Source: GCA-2401735 sp051252095
GTDB taxonomy: Bacteria > Pseudomonadota > Gammaproteobacteria > Burkholderiales > Methylophilaceae
DNA length: 64,000 bases
Direction: 5' to 3'
Assembly (NCBI GenBank): GCA_051252095.1
Contig: JBPOFK010000014.1
Span: 1-64,000, forward strand
The translations under genes and the position numbers were made by a program. Positions 9,700 through 18,154 of this stretch are shown here, piece by piece. Below the pieces are notes generated by a model, which worked only from the letters and a program-made list of their open reading frames with translations, ran no database searches and was not told the origin of the DNA. Positions within the stretch are counted from its first letter, which is position 1, and each line of letters opens with the position of its first letter.

Positions 9700-9733
9700 A
9701 TCTTTCCTCAATACTCAATATGTCATAGTCTAC

Positions 9734-9769
9734 ACAAAATAAAAGCCGCTAATGCGGCTTTTATTTTGT
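9734..9769. terminator. Bidirectional intrinsic terminator after acnB
   Basis: A perfect 16-bp stem runs from 9734-9749 to 9754-9769 around a TAAT loop. It has a GCCGC/GCGGC core flanked by A-rich and T-rich arms, so a U-tract follows on either strand. It lies 8 bp beyond the acnB stop codon on the minus strand and ends the long minus-strand carbon-acid transcript. Confidence 0.92.
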
Positions 9770-9777
9770 AAGTATCG

Positions 9778-12369
9778 CTATTCGACAGCTTCAGTAATAG
9801 GAATTACTTTTTTTCCACTCGTCAATGTGTCTAAGGCTGCTTTGTATTCTGTCATTTGGTCAAAGTTTAGATATTTATAAATGTTAGTAACATCTTCTAA
9901 CTTGTTACCAACAGTCTCTAAATACTCTGAAGGGGTTGGCATTTTACCTAATTTAGCGCACACAGCTGCAAGCTCTGCAGACCCAAGATATACACGTGCA
10001 TCGCGACCCATGCGGTTATCAAAGTTACGGGTTGAGGTGGAGAACACGGTTGCTTTATCTTCTACTCTTGCTTGGTTACCCATACAGAGTGAACAACCTG
10101 GCACTTCAGTTCTTGCACCCGCTTTACCAAACACAGAGTAAACGCCCTCATCTCTTAGCTGTGCTTCATCCATACGTGTTGGTGGTGCTATCCATAAGCG
10201 GGTTGGAATATTACCTAAACCATCTAACACTTTGGCTGCTGCGCGATAATGCCCAATATTCGTCATGCAACTACCAATGAATACTTCATCAATTTTATCG
10301 CCCTGTACCTCTGACAACTTTTTAACATCATCGGGATCATTTGGGCAGGCAACTAATGGCTCATTAATCGTCGCTAAGTCAATTTCAATCACATGGGCAT
10401 ATTCTGCATCAGCATCGGCTGTCATCAACGTAGGTTCTGCTAACCATGCTTGCATGCTTTCAATACGGCGCTGTAATGTTCGTGCATCCTGATAGCCACT
10501 TTCAATCATATTTTGTAATAACACAATGTTTGATCTTAGAAACTCTTTAACCGGCTCTTCACCTAATTGCACAGTACAGCCATTTGCAGAACGTTCAGCT
10601 GAAGCATCTGATAACTCAAATGCTTGCTCGACTTTCAAGTCTGGTAAGCCTTGTATTTCTAGCACACGTCCATTAAAGATATTTTTCTTGCCTTGTTTGG
10701 CAACCGTTAATGTACCTTCTTGAATGGCTGCGTATGGAATGGCGTTAACCAAGTCACGCAACGTAATGCCAGGTTGCATTTCACCTTTGAAACGGACAAG
10801 AACGGACTCTGGCATATCGAGCGGCATGGCGCCAGTGGCCGCCGCAAAAGCGACCAAGCCAGAACCCGCAGGAAATGAAATTCCTATTGGAAAACGTGTG
10901 TGTGAATCCCCACCCGTGCCAACCGTGTCTGGTAAAATCATACGATTCAGCCATGAGTGGATAATGCCATCGCCAGGTTTTAGTGTGACGCCACCGCGAC
11001 TAGAGATAAACTCTGGCAAGGTATGTTGTAAGTTTATATCAACTGGTTTTGGGTACGCTGCGGTATGACAGAAACTTTGCATGACTAAATCACTACTAAA
11101 GCCTAAGCAAGCTAATTCTTTGAGCTCATCGCGTGTCATCCCACCTGTTGTATCTTGCGAGCCTACAGTCGTTGCTTTTGGCTCACAATACGTTCCGGCA
11201 CGCACACCTTGGCCTTCTGGCAAACCACAAGCACGGCCAACCATTTTTTGTGCGAGAGTAAAGCCTTTTCCAGTATCTTTTGCTGGGATTGATTGAATAA
11301 AGAGATTATTGTCGGGTAAACCTAGTGCTTTACATGCGTTTGCAGTTAGGCCTCTACCAATAATCAGTGGAATTCGACCGCCTGCACGCACTTCATCCGC
11401 AATCGTCACTGGGTTCATTTTAAATTCTGCAATCACACTACCAGGTTCGTTTAAGATTTTACCTTCATAAGGTTTAATCGTAATGACGTCACCGGTATTC
11501 ATCTTATCAACATCACACTCGATAGGGAATGCACCAGAATCCTCTGCAGTGTTAAAGAAAATAGGCGCAATTTTGTTACCAATAACCACACCACCTGTTC
11601 GCTTGTTTGGAATATGCGGTATGTCTTGTCCAGTCCACCATTGCACAGAATTAATCGCTGATTTTCGCGATGAACCAGTACCTACAACATCACCAACATA
11701 AGCGACTTGGTGACCTTTTTCTTTCAATTTCTCAATAGTCGCTAAACCATCAGGTATTTTACTAACTAACATTGCATTCGCGTGTAATGGAATATCTGGT
11801 CGGCTCCATGCTTCTTGCGCAGGGCTTAAGTCATCCGTATTGGTTTCGCCATCGACTTTAAACACGGCAACTTTTAGTTCTGCGGGCATGGCTGACTTAT
11901 TTGTAAACCATTCAGCATTGGCCCAAGATTCAATCAACGTTTTTGCATGCTGATTGCCTGCTTTCATTTTAGCTTCTACATCATAAAAAGCATCGTACAT
12001 TAAGATCGTTTTAGACAATGCTTTGACAGCATGGGGTGCCATCGGCGTATCCAGCAATTCAACTAATGCTAAAACATTATAGCCACCTAACATTGTGCCT
12101 AGTAACTGAACAGCCTTTTCAGCACTAAGTAAGGGAGAGCTTGCTTCACCTTTCGCAACATCTGCAAGAAAAGCTGCTTTCACATAAGCAGATTGATCAA
12201 CGCCGGCTGGAACCCGATTCTGTAATAGTTCAAGCAACAACTCAGCTTGCCCTGCTGGTGGACTTTTGAGCAGCTCAACGAGTGCAGCCACTTGCTCAGC
12301 CGTTAGTGGTAATGGCGGTAAGTTTTCCGACTCACGTTCTTTAACATGTGCTAAATATTCTTCTATCAT
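9778..12369 (-). CDS. acnB: Aconitate hydratase B / 2-methylisocitrate dehydratase
   Basis: This 863-residue protein is nearly the length of E. coli AcnB (865) and starts with the AcnB-specific helical HEAT-like domain (MIEEYLAHVKERE). The swivel domain follows, and then the catalytic domains. The 4Fe-4S ligands are Cys701 in IGSCMTN and Cys759/Cys762 in GCSLCMGN. AcnB isomerises citrate to isocitrate. In the methylcitrate cycle it also hydrates 2-methyl-cis-aconitate to 2-methylisocitrate, which is the role suggested here by prpBCD in the same cluster, since prpD makes the aconitate intermediate and no acnD or prpF is present. It is the last gene of the minus arm and is followed at once by a strong terminator. 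The ribosome-binding site is weak. AcnB proteins can act as iron-dependent regulators, but nothing here tests that. Confidence 0.97.
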   Translation of the reverse strand: MIEEYLAHVKERESENLPPLPLTAEQVAALVELLKSPPAGQAELLLELLQNRVPAGVDQSAYVKAAFLADVAKGEASSPLLSAEKAVQLLGTMLGGYNVLALVELLDTPMAPHAVKALSKTILMYDAFYDVEAKMKAGNQHAKTLIESWANAEWFTNKSAMPAELKVAVFKVDGETNTDDLSPAQEAWSRPDIPLHANAMLVSKIPDGLATIEKLKEKGHQVAYVGDVVGTGSSRKSAINSVQWWTGQDIPHIPNKRTGGVVIGNKIAPIFFNTAEDSGAFPIECDVDKMNTGDVITIKPYEGKILNEPGSVIAEFKMNPVTIADEVRAGGRIPLIIGRGLTANACKALGLPDNNLFIQSIPAKDTGKGFTLAQKMVGRACGLPEGQGVRAGTYCEPKATTVGSQDTTGGMTRDELKELACLGFSSDLVMQSFCHTAAYPKPVDINLQHTLPEFISSRGGVTLKPGDGIIHSWLNRMILPDTVGTGGDSHTRFPIGISFPAGSGLVAFAAATGAMPLDMPESVLVRFKGEMQPGITLRDLVNAIPYAAIQEGTLTVAKQGKKNIFNGRVLEIQGLPDLKVEQAFELSDASAERSANGCTVQLGEEPVKEFLRSNIVLLQNMIESGYQDARTLQRRIESMQAWLAEPTLMTADADAEYAHVIEIDLATINEPLVACPNDPDDVKKLSEVQGDKIDEVFIGSCMTNIGHYRAAAKVLDGLGNIPTRLWIAPPTRMDEAQLRDEGVYSVFGKAGARTEVPGCSLCMGNQARVEDKATVFSTSTRNFDNRMGRDARVYLGSAELAAVCAKLGKMPTPSEYLETVGNKLEDVTNIYKYLNFDQMTEYKAALDTLTSGKKVIPITEAVE

Positions 12370-12417
12370 ACGATTTTTCTATTTTCCTAACTTAATGTTT
12401 TTAAATTTATAACTCTA

Positions 12418-12723
12418 TTATTCTGTGAATTCTTCGGCAAAGGATGTACCACAACTTTTGCTGTTCGCCAGCACTTCCCATTTATCTAATATCGCTTTTT
12501 GGTAGCCTGTTCCATGCTTTAACTCTAAAAAAGCACGTACCTCATAGACATCGGCAAAACCATTGTTATCTGTGTCCATTTTTGCGACATTATCTTCAAC
12601 TGTAGGGCCGATATATTGTCCATTTTTATCGGTTAAATACTCAAGCAATTCAACGGCACTTGCTAACTGCATTGTGCCAATCAAATTGCCAACCAGTACC
12701 ACGTATAACCATCTTTTTTGCAT
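12418..12723 (-). CDS. Small secreted EF-hand-like protein
   Basis: This 101-residue protein begins with a short basic and hydrophobic signal peptide (MQKRWLYVVLVGNLIGTMQLASA), so it is probably periplasmic. An EF-hand-like calcium loop is visible at DTDNNGFADVYEV, with acidic residues at positions 1, 3, 5 and 12. The rest has no recognisable fold. It sits between fumarase and aconitase on the same strand, 48 bp before acnB, and follows a CRP-like palindrome. It could be calcium-dependent or just use the loop structurally; no enzymatic role is apparent. Its presence inside a central-metabolism cluster is unexplained. Confidence 0.7.
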   Translation of the reverse strand: MQKRWLYVVLVGNLIGTMQLASAVELLEYLTDKNGQYIGPTVEDNVAKMDTDNNGFADVYEVRAFLELKHGTGYQKAILDKWEVLANSKSCGTSFAEEFTE

Positions 12724-12779
12724 GCTTTCACCTCAATTGATACTACCATTTTGATTGAGATTAATCCATTTTATGAACA

Positions 12780-12805
12780 GATATTGTGACTATTAGCACA
12801 ATATC
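12780..12805. promoter_or_regulatory. CRP/FNR-family-like palindrome upstream of the EF-hand gene and acnB
   Basis: A perfect 9-bp inverted repeat, GATATTGTG (12780-12788) and CACAATATC (12797-12805), is separated by 8 bases. Within it, TGTGA-N6-GCACA differs from the E. coli CRP consensus TGTGA-N6-TCACA at one of ten positions. It lies 57 bp before the EF-hand start and 16 bp before the end of fum. A terminator role is less likely because no U-tract follows on the minus strand. Regulator identity is inferred from the motif only. Confidence 0.5.
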
Positions 12806-12820
12806 CCGCTTTCAATCTAC

Positions 12821-14374
12821 TCATGTGTTGACTGGTACAATATCAATAACCTTATGTGCAATTTTTTCTTTCCACAATGCTGGCCCAGTTTGATGCACAG
12901 ATTCACCATCCGCGCTAACAGCTACAGTAACTGGCATATCAACCACTTCAAATTCATAAATAGCCTCCATACCAAGGTCTTCAAATGCCAGCACTTTTGC
13001 TTGCTTAATTGCTTTGCTAACAAGATAAGCCGCGCCGCCCACGGCCATTAAATAAACAGACTCATGTTGGGCGATGGATGCCAAGGCAGCCTCACCACGC
13101 TCAGCTTTTCCAATTGAACCTAACAAACCAGTATTGAGCATCACATCACTATAACTATCCATTCGCGTTGCTGTTGTTGGTCCAGCTGGCCCGACTGCTT
13201 CATCACGTATCGCATCAACTGGGCCGACGTAATAAATAAATCGGTTTGCAAAATCAACTGGTAGTGCTTCACCATTTTCTAACATCATCGCTATGCGTTT
13301 ATGCGCTGCATCACGTCCTGTAAGCAGCTTCCCAGATAGCAATAACGCTTGCCCTGCCTGCCATGTTTTCGTTTCTTCTTTTGTTACTTTATTTAAATCC
13401 ACACGCTTTGCATTGACATCTGGAGACCAATGCACAGCAGGATAATAATCCATATCTGGCGGGGTCAATGCTGCAACACCACTACCATCCAGTACAAAAT
13501 CAGCGTGTCTAGTTGCTGCGCAATTGGGAATAATAGCCACAGGCAAACTAGCTGCATGCGTTGGGTAATCTAATATTTTGACATCCAACACTGTCGTTAA
13601 GCCACCTAACCCTTGCGCACCAATCCCTAATGCATTGACCTTTTCATATATTTCCAAACGCAACTCCTCAATCCGATTAGTAGCGCCGTTTTTCTTTAAT
13701 GTGTGCATGTCAATCGGCTCCATAAGTGACTCTTTAGCAAGCACCATTGCCTTTTCAGCACTTCCACCAATGCCTATGCCTAACATGCCAGGTGGGCACC
13801 AACCTGCACCCATTTGGGGCACAACATCTAGCACCCAGTCTACGATGCTCTCATTAGGATTGAGCATCACAAACTTGGCTTTGTTCTCTGAGCCTCCACC
13901 TTTGGCAGCAATTTTTACTTCCACCTTACTCCCATTAACAAGCGATACATGAGTAACCGCAGGGGTGTTATCGCGCGTATTGACGCGCTTACCCGCTGGA
14001 TTGCTAACGATTGAAGCGCGTAACTTATTCTCTGGCAACAGATACGCGCGACGTACACCTTCATTAACCATCTGCTCAATATCTAAATGCATATCTTCGT
14101 TATTCGATACCCACTGCACATCCAAACCTACTTTTACAAAAGCAACAACAATGCCAGTATCTTGGCAAATCGGGCGTTTACCCTCAGCACACATACGAGA
14201 GTTTGTCAGTATTTGTGCCATCGCATCTTTTGCAGCAGGCGACTCTTCCATAGAGTAAGCTTCTGCTAACGCTTGAATGTAATCTTCTGGGTGATAATAC
14301 GAGATGAACTGCAAAGCATCTGCAATACTCTGTATAAAATCAGCTTTTTTAATCTCGCTTTTCATCTGTGCCAT
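12821..14374 (-). CDS. Class I (4Fe-4S) fumarate hydratase, possibly also mesaconase
   Basis: This 517-residue enzyme is a fused alpha/beta iron-sulfur hydro-lyase of the FumA/FumB type. Conserved features include RPICQDTGIVVAF, KGGGSENKAKF, GWCPPGMLGIGIGG, and NCAATRH, which hold the cluster-ligand cysteines. It interconverts fumarate and malate. Some class I fumarases, notably one studied in Burkholderia xenovorans, also hydrate mesaconate to citramalate. That is relevant because a mesaconyl-CoA hydratase-like gene is in the same cluster, but substrate range cannot be read from sequence. The ATG at 14374 has AAAGG at a good distance, and only 2 bp separate it from the acyl-CoA synthetase stop. 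It links sdh (succinate to fumarate) with malic enzyme (malate to pyruvate). Confidence 0.94.
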   Translation of the reverse strand: MAQMKSEIKKADFIQSIADALQFISYYHPEDYIQALAEAYSMEESPAAKDAMAQILTNSRMCAEGKRPICQDTGIVVAFVKVGLDVQWVSNNEDMHLDIEQMVNEGVRRAYLLPENKLRASIVSNPAGKRVNTRDNTPAVTHVSLVNGSKVEVKIAAKGGGSENKAKFVMLNPNESIVDWVLDVVPQMGAGWCPPGMLGIGIGGSAEKAMVLAKESLMEPIDMHTLKKNGATNRIEELRLEIYEKVNALGIGAQGLGGLTTVLDVKILDYPTHAASLPVAIIPNCAATRHADFVLDGSGVAALTPPDMDYYPAVHWSPDVNAKRVDLNKVTKEETKTWQAGQALLLSGKLLTGRDAAHKRIAMMLENGEALPVDFANRFIYYVGPVDAIRDEAVGPAGPTTATRMDSYSDVMLNTGLLGSIGKAERGEAALASIAQHESVYLMAVGGAAYLVSKAIKQAKVLAFEDLGMEAIYEFEVVDMPVTVAVSADGESVHQTGPALWKEKIAHKVIDIVPVNT

Positions 14375-14376
14375 GC

Positions 14377-16020
14377 TTACCTTTGACTCTTTGCAATTGC
14401 GATATCAGGGGTGATATTTTTGCGTAAAATTTTACCGTTTTTAGTTCGCGGAAAATCGTTTGCAAAATAAACCACTTTGGGTACTTTATAGGCTGCAAGA
14501 TGCTGTCTACCAAAATCAATTAAGTCATTGGGTGTGGCTTGCGCATCTGGCTTTAAGATGGCATAGCACGCGACCAGTACCTTATCTTTTTCTAACTCCT
14601 CACCTATCGCGGCACAATCAGCTACATCAGGGTGTCCTTTGTATACCCGCTCAATTTCATATGGCGAAACACGGTAGCCAAAACTCTTAATAATGTCATC
14701 TTTGCGTCCTAAAAACCAAATGTAGCCATCATCGTCATATTTTGCATAATCTCCCGTGAAAAAGTACCCATCATGCTTGTATTTTGCAGTTTCTGCATCT
14801 AAATTCCAATAATGTAAAAACACGCCGGGATCACTTAATGGAATACTGATCATGCCCTCTTCTCCAGCAGGGATCTCTTCTAAGGTCTCTGGATTGAGCA
14901 GTTTAATCTCATGCCCAGGCTGTGCAAAACCAGCTGAACCAGGACGAATCGGACGATAAATACTTTGTGAGAGATAATAGGAAAACTCACTCATGCCTAC
15001 TGCTTCGTATATATCTAGTCCAAACCGCTCTTCCCACTGGCTCAGCACCTCATCTGACAGGTGCTCACCTGCACTCATAAAATGACGAATCGTTGGTAAA
15101 TCTGCGTTTGTTGCTGTTGTTTTTTGTAGAATCTGGCGGTAAATAGTCGGGACACCGATGAAAATTGTCGCTTCATGTTTCTGAATCAAGCTCAACCATT
15201 TCTGCGCATCATTTTTACCCTCATGCACAATCACCGTTTTACCTAAATATAGTGGATCCATTAATCCAGAGCCAAGTACATAGGTCCAATTAAATTTACC
15301 CGAATGCATAATTCTATCTTGGCGATCAGTTGCATAATTAAACCAATACTTAGCTGCGGGCTGTCTACCTAAGATAGCGCGATGTGCATGTAAAACGCCT
15401 TTAGGATAACCAGTTGTACCCGATGTATAGACGAGATAGGCAGGATCATCTGCGCGTGTTTGCTCGACAGGCTCGGTACTAGTAATTGAGGCTAACGATG
15501 CATCGAAATTGATTACATTGAGATCATCATCGGCTTCTATCGTATCATCTGTTTGTGTCAAAATGATATGCTTTAGATTTGGTGTTTCTTGTAGGTTCTG
15601 TTTAATTTCAGCAGCCATTGCATACCACGCTTTGGCATCTGTAACCAAGACAGAGGCACCAGAATCTTTTGCCAAATAGGCGACTTCTTCTGCTGTTAGC
15701 AATGTTGATGTAGGCACTGCAATCGCGCCCATTTTCATTGTGCCTAGAAACGCTATAGGATAAGCCAAACTATTCGGTAGCCGAACAAGGACTCTGTCAC
15801 CCTTGCCCAGATTTAAATCACGTAACAACTGCGCAAATTGATTTGTCCTCTGCGATAAGGTGTTAAACGTAATGGTATCGGTGCCTAGCGTGTCATCCTC
15901 GACAATCATTGCCAAGGTGTTAGCTAGCTCGGTATTTAAATGGCTGTCAGCACAAGCTGCGCCAATATTAAAATATGTTGGAATTTTCCATTCCCATTTT
16001 TCAAAAGCTTCGTGCATCAT
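14377..16020 (-). CDS. AMP-forming acyl-CoA synthetase (acid:CoA ligase)
   Basis: This roughly 547-residue enzyme belongs to the ANL superfamily, with the phosphate-binding loop YTSGTTGYPKGV, the A5-type motif AVGMSEFSYYLS, the hinge and A8 region GRKDDIIKSFGYRVSPYEIE, and the catalytic Lys in RTKNGKILRK. It activates a carboxylic acid to its CoA thioester with ATP. The most economical substrate in this context is propionate or a related short acid, because the cluster encodes propionyl-CoA consumption, but C5 acids cannot be excluded. The sequence is closer to benzoate- and medium-chain-type ligases than to Acs/PrpE by length and motifs. The ATG at 16020 overlaps the stop of the upstream lyase gene (ATGA) with GGA upstream. 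A longer TTG start at 16041 is possible but less likely. Confidence 0.88.
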   Translation of the reverse strand: MMHEAFEKWEWKIPTYFNIGAACADSHLNTELANTLAMIVEDDTLGTDTITFNTLSQRTNQFAQLLRDLNLGKGDRVLVRLPNSLAYPIAFLGTMKMGAIAVPTSTLLTAEEVAYLAKDSGASVLVTDAKAWYAMAAEIKQNLQETPNLKHIILTQTDDTIEADDDLNVINFDASLASITSTEPVEQTRADDPAYLVYTSGTTGYPKGVLHAHRAILGRQPAAKYWFNYATDRQDRIMHSGKFNWTYVLGSGLMDPLYLGKTVIVHEGKNDAQKWLSLIQKHEATIFIGVPTIYRQILQKTTATNADLPTIRHFMSAGEHLSDEVLSQWEERFGLDIYEAVGMSEFSYYLSQSIYRPIRPGSAGFAQPGHEIKLLNPETLEEIPAGEEGMISIPLSDPGVFLHYWNLDAETAKYKHDGYFFTGDYAKYDDDGYIWFLGRKDDIIKSFGYRVSPYEIERVYKGHPDVADCAAIGEELEKDKVLVACYAILKPDAQATPNDLIDFGRQHLAAYKVPKVVYFANDFPRTKNGKILRKNITPDIAIAKSQR

Positions 16021-17126
16021 AATAAGATTCCATATGGCCAATTTTGACGGATTACCTGTTCAGGCAGCATTTCAAGCACTTCCAACGCAAACTCAGTGTC
16101 AGTTTTTTTCAGTGCACGCAGGGCATGTGCTCTAAGTAATGTTTGCAATGCCTTACCAAACATTGGAGGGTCTAGCATCTCTCCCTCAAATTTAATTGCC
16201 CCTCCTAACAATGCATCAGCTTCAATCGCTGCTTTTAGAATATTGACTTTTTTATTGACCTCTGTGGGTGATGGGGTATAGGCCGTTTTACAAAGATGAA
16301 TATGGCCTGGGTGAATCGTTTGCTTCCCAGTCAAGCCCATTGCCGCCTCTTCACAGGCATGTTTATAGACAGTGCGCGCTTGATCATCTCCATGTAAGTC
16401 TAGCCAGCGGCGTACATCATGTGGCTCAACAAACTTATCAGGCATCACATTGGTACCAATTAATGTTTCCACACCGCCAATGACACCAACACCAGCTATA
16501 CGCGATTCAAATAACAATGAATGCATGTAATATTGCAACTCAGCAATCCAGTTCTCAGGCGTAATTTGTATGCCCATTGCTTTTGAGAAGTCATGAATAC
16601 CAAAAACCACATGCTCAACTGTCTCGTACTGCATCAGTTCTGGTGCAATTCTGAGTGATTTTGGGTGCTCGATAATCGGTTGTATCGTAATTTTTTCGTT
16701 GACTTCAAGCAATAGGCTGGACAAATCGCGCACTTCGGCTGCACCGTAGGCCTCACCTGCTTTTGCAAGCATGACAACGTCGATGAAATCGCCCATATCC
16801 CGCACGAGCTTCATATCTTCTTCGTACTCATCCGTTCTAAATGAATTAACACGGACGGCTATCGTCACTCTTGCATTCATTTTACGAAGCAAAGGTAGCT
16901 CTTGACGCAATAAATCTCGACTCATCTTTTTCTGACGACATCCATCTTCCAAGTCAAAAATTAAAGTGTGCGCATTGGTAAAGTGCGCATGTTTTTTCAT
17001 GCGTGCAGAAGCTTGCTCCATATCCTCATAAATACCTAAACTAGGGGAATATTTAATTGGCGGATAGTAAAGCTGTATGCCCGGCCAATAATTTCCAAGC
17101 GATTTTTTATCTTGCTGTTCAGTCAT
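16017..17126 (-). CDS. HpcH/HpaI-CitE-family acyl-CoA lyase (paralogue B)
   Basis: This 369-residue member of the CitE-like TIM-barrel superfamily is longer than CitE itself (about 290). The expected active-site landmarks are present: FDLEDGC, the substrate-binding Arg in AVRVNS, the metal-binding Glu in PIIEHPKS, and the metal-binding Asp in VFGIHDFS. A long C-terminal tail follows. Relatives cleave or form malyl-CoA, methylmalyl-CoA or citramalyl-CoA. It sits where many betaproteobacterial sdh operons carry gltA, directly after sdhE (TAATG overlap), and is coupled to the acyl-CoA synthetase after it. This suggests ligase and lyase act in sequence, for example on an activated hydroxy-acid. 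The substrate is not identified. Confidence 0.82.
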   Translation of the reverse strand: MTEQQDKKSLGNYWPGIQLYYPPIKYSPSLGIYEDMEQASARMKKHAHFTNAHTLIFDLEDGCRQKKMSRDLLRQELPLLRKMNARVTIAVRVNSFRTDEYEEDMKLVRDMGDFIDVVMLAKAGEAYGAAEVRDLSSLLLEVNEKITIQPIIEHPKSLRIAPELMQYETVEHVVFGIHDFSKAMGIQITPENWIAELQYYMHSLLFESRIAGVGVIGGVETLIGTNVMPDKFVEPHDVRRWLDLHGDDQARTVYKHACEEAAMGLTGKQTIHPGHIHLCKTAYTPSPTEVNKKVNILKAAIEADALLGGAIKFEGEMLDPPMFGKALQTLLRAHALRALKKTDTEFALEVLEMLPEQVIRQNWPYGILL

Positions 17127-17407
17127 TAAAAGTCCTTTAATACAAGTCTACTTGACGCGTTTAGCATTGAAATAATGTGATTTAAATGCTTATCTTGTTG
17201 TTTTTTATTGGTGTTAATTAAAGCCCAAAACTCATTGTCTGGCAGATCCAACAAGCCATCAAAAACCTCAAGCTCTTCAATCGACAAAGCATTAAATTTT
17301 TCTTTAATAAACCGTTGTAAAACAATATCAAGCTCTAGCATGCCTCTACGGCAACGCCAGGCTAGTCTTCTTTGTTCTGCATCATGCAACACCTCAGCAT
17401 TAATCAT
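17126..17407 (-). CDS. sdhE: SdhE, flavin-attachment factor for succinate dehydrogenase
   Basis: This 93-residue SdhE/YgfY protein carries the diagnostic RGMLE motif (RRGMLELD) near its start, the surface used to help attach FAD covalently to SdhA. An acidic loop and helical C-terminal part fit the family fold. The ATG at 17407 has AAGGTG six bases upstream and is preferred to the GTG at 17416. It follows sdhB closely, and its stop overlaps the start of the CitE-like gene, so it is inside the sdh operon as is usual in Betaproteobacteria. Confidence 0.93.
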   Translation of the reverse strand: MINAEVLHDAEQRRLAWRCRRGMLELDIVLQRFIKEKFNALSIEELEVFDGLLDLPDNEFWALINTNKKQQDKHLNHIISMLNASSRLVLKDF

Positions 17408-17417
17408 TGCCTGCACC

Positions 17418-18152
17418 TTATAACGACTTTATTGAAAACAATTTTTTTGATTTTTTTTCTTTTGCGCGCTCTATTTTTAAATCTTTAATTTTTGATATCG
17501 CCTCATTCGGGTTTAGCTTTTTGGGGCAAACCTCTACGCAATTCATAATATTGTGGCAACGGTATAAGCGGTAAGGATCCTCTAAGTTTTCCAGACGCTC
17601 CTCTTCGGCTTGATCTCTTGAATCAACAATAAACCGATAAGCTTGTAACAAACCTGCTGGGCCAACAAACTTATCAGAGTTCCACCAGAAACTTGGGCAT
17701 GACGTTGTGCAAGCACCACATAAAATACATTCATATAAGCCATCTAATTTTGCTCTGTCTTCAGGGCTCTGCAGCCGCTCAGTTTCGGGTAATGGATCAT
17801 TATTTTGCAGATAGGGCTTAACCGAATTGTAATGCTCATAAAACTGGGTCATGTCCACAACCAAATCACGTATCACAGGCAATCCTGGCAATGGACGCAC
17901 GACCACTGGTTCATCTAAGTCCGCAATACGTGTAATGCAAGCCAGGGCATTTTTTCCATTGATATTCAAAGCATCGCTACCACAAACGCCTTCTCGACAT
18001 GATTTACGTAAGCTTAAAGTTGGATCATCGTGCTTTACTCTAAGCAATGCATCTAGCAGCATGTGATCGCCCTCTTGCAATCCAATTTCGTAATCTTGCA
18101 TATAGGGCTTTTTATCTGTGTCAGGATTAAATCGATAAATAGATAACTTCAT
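17418..18152 (-). CDS. sdhB: Succinate dehydrogenase iron-sulfur subunit
   Basis: This 244-residue subunit transfers electrons from the flavoprotein to quinone. All three clusters are visible: the 2Fe-2S motif SCREGVCGSDALNI with a later Cys in LACI, the 4Fe-4S motif CILCGACTTSC, and the 3Fe-4S region CHNIMNCVEVCPK. The IECILCGAC-type segment keeps the Ser/Thr replacing a fourth ligand as expected. It lies 2 bp after sdhA. In this cluster it oxidises the succinate released by 2-methylisocitrate lyase as well as any from the TCA cycle. Confidence 0.97.
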   Translation of the reverse strand: MKLSIYRFNPDTDKKPYMQDYEIGLQEGDHMLLDALLRVKHDDPTLSLRKSCREGVCGSDALNINGKNALACITRIADLDEPVVVRPLPGLPVIRDLVVDMTQFYEHYNSVKPYLQNNDPLPETERLQSPEDRAKLDGLYECILCGACTTSCPSFWWNSDKFVGPAGLLQAYRFIVDSRDQAEEERLENLEDPYRLYRCHNIMNCVEVCPKKLNPNEAISKIKDLKIERAKEKKSKKLFSIKSL

Positions 18153-18154
18153 GA

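Noticed and set aside
9996..10280. Plus-strand open frames antisense to acnB
   Set aside because: They are shadows of a strongly conserved gene, with no ribosome-binding site and no recognisable protein.
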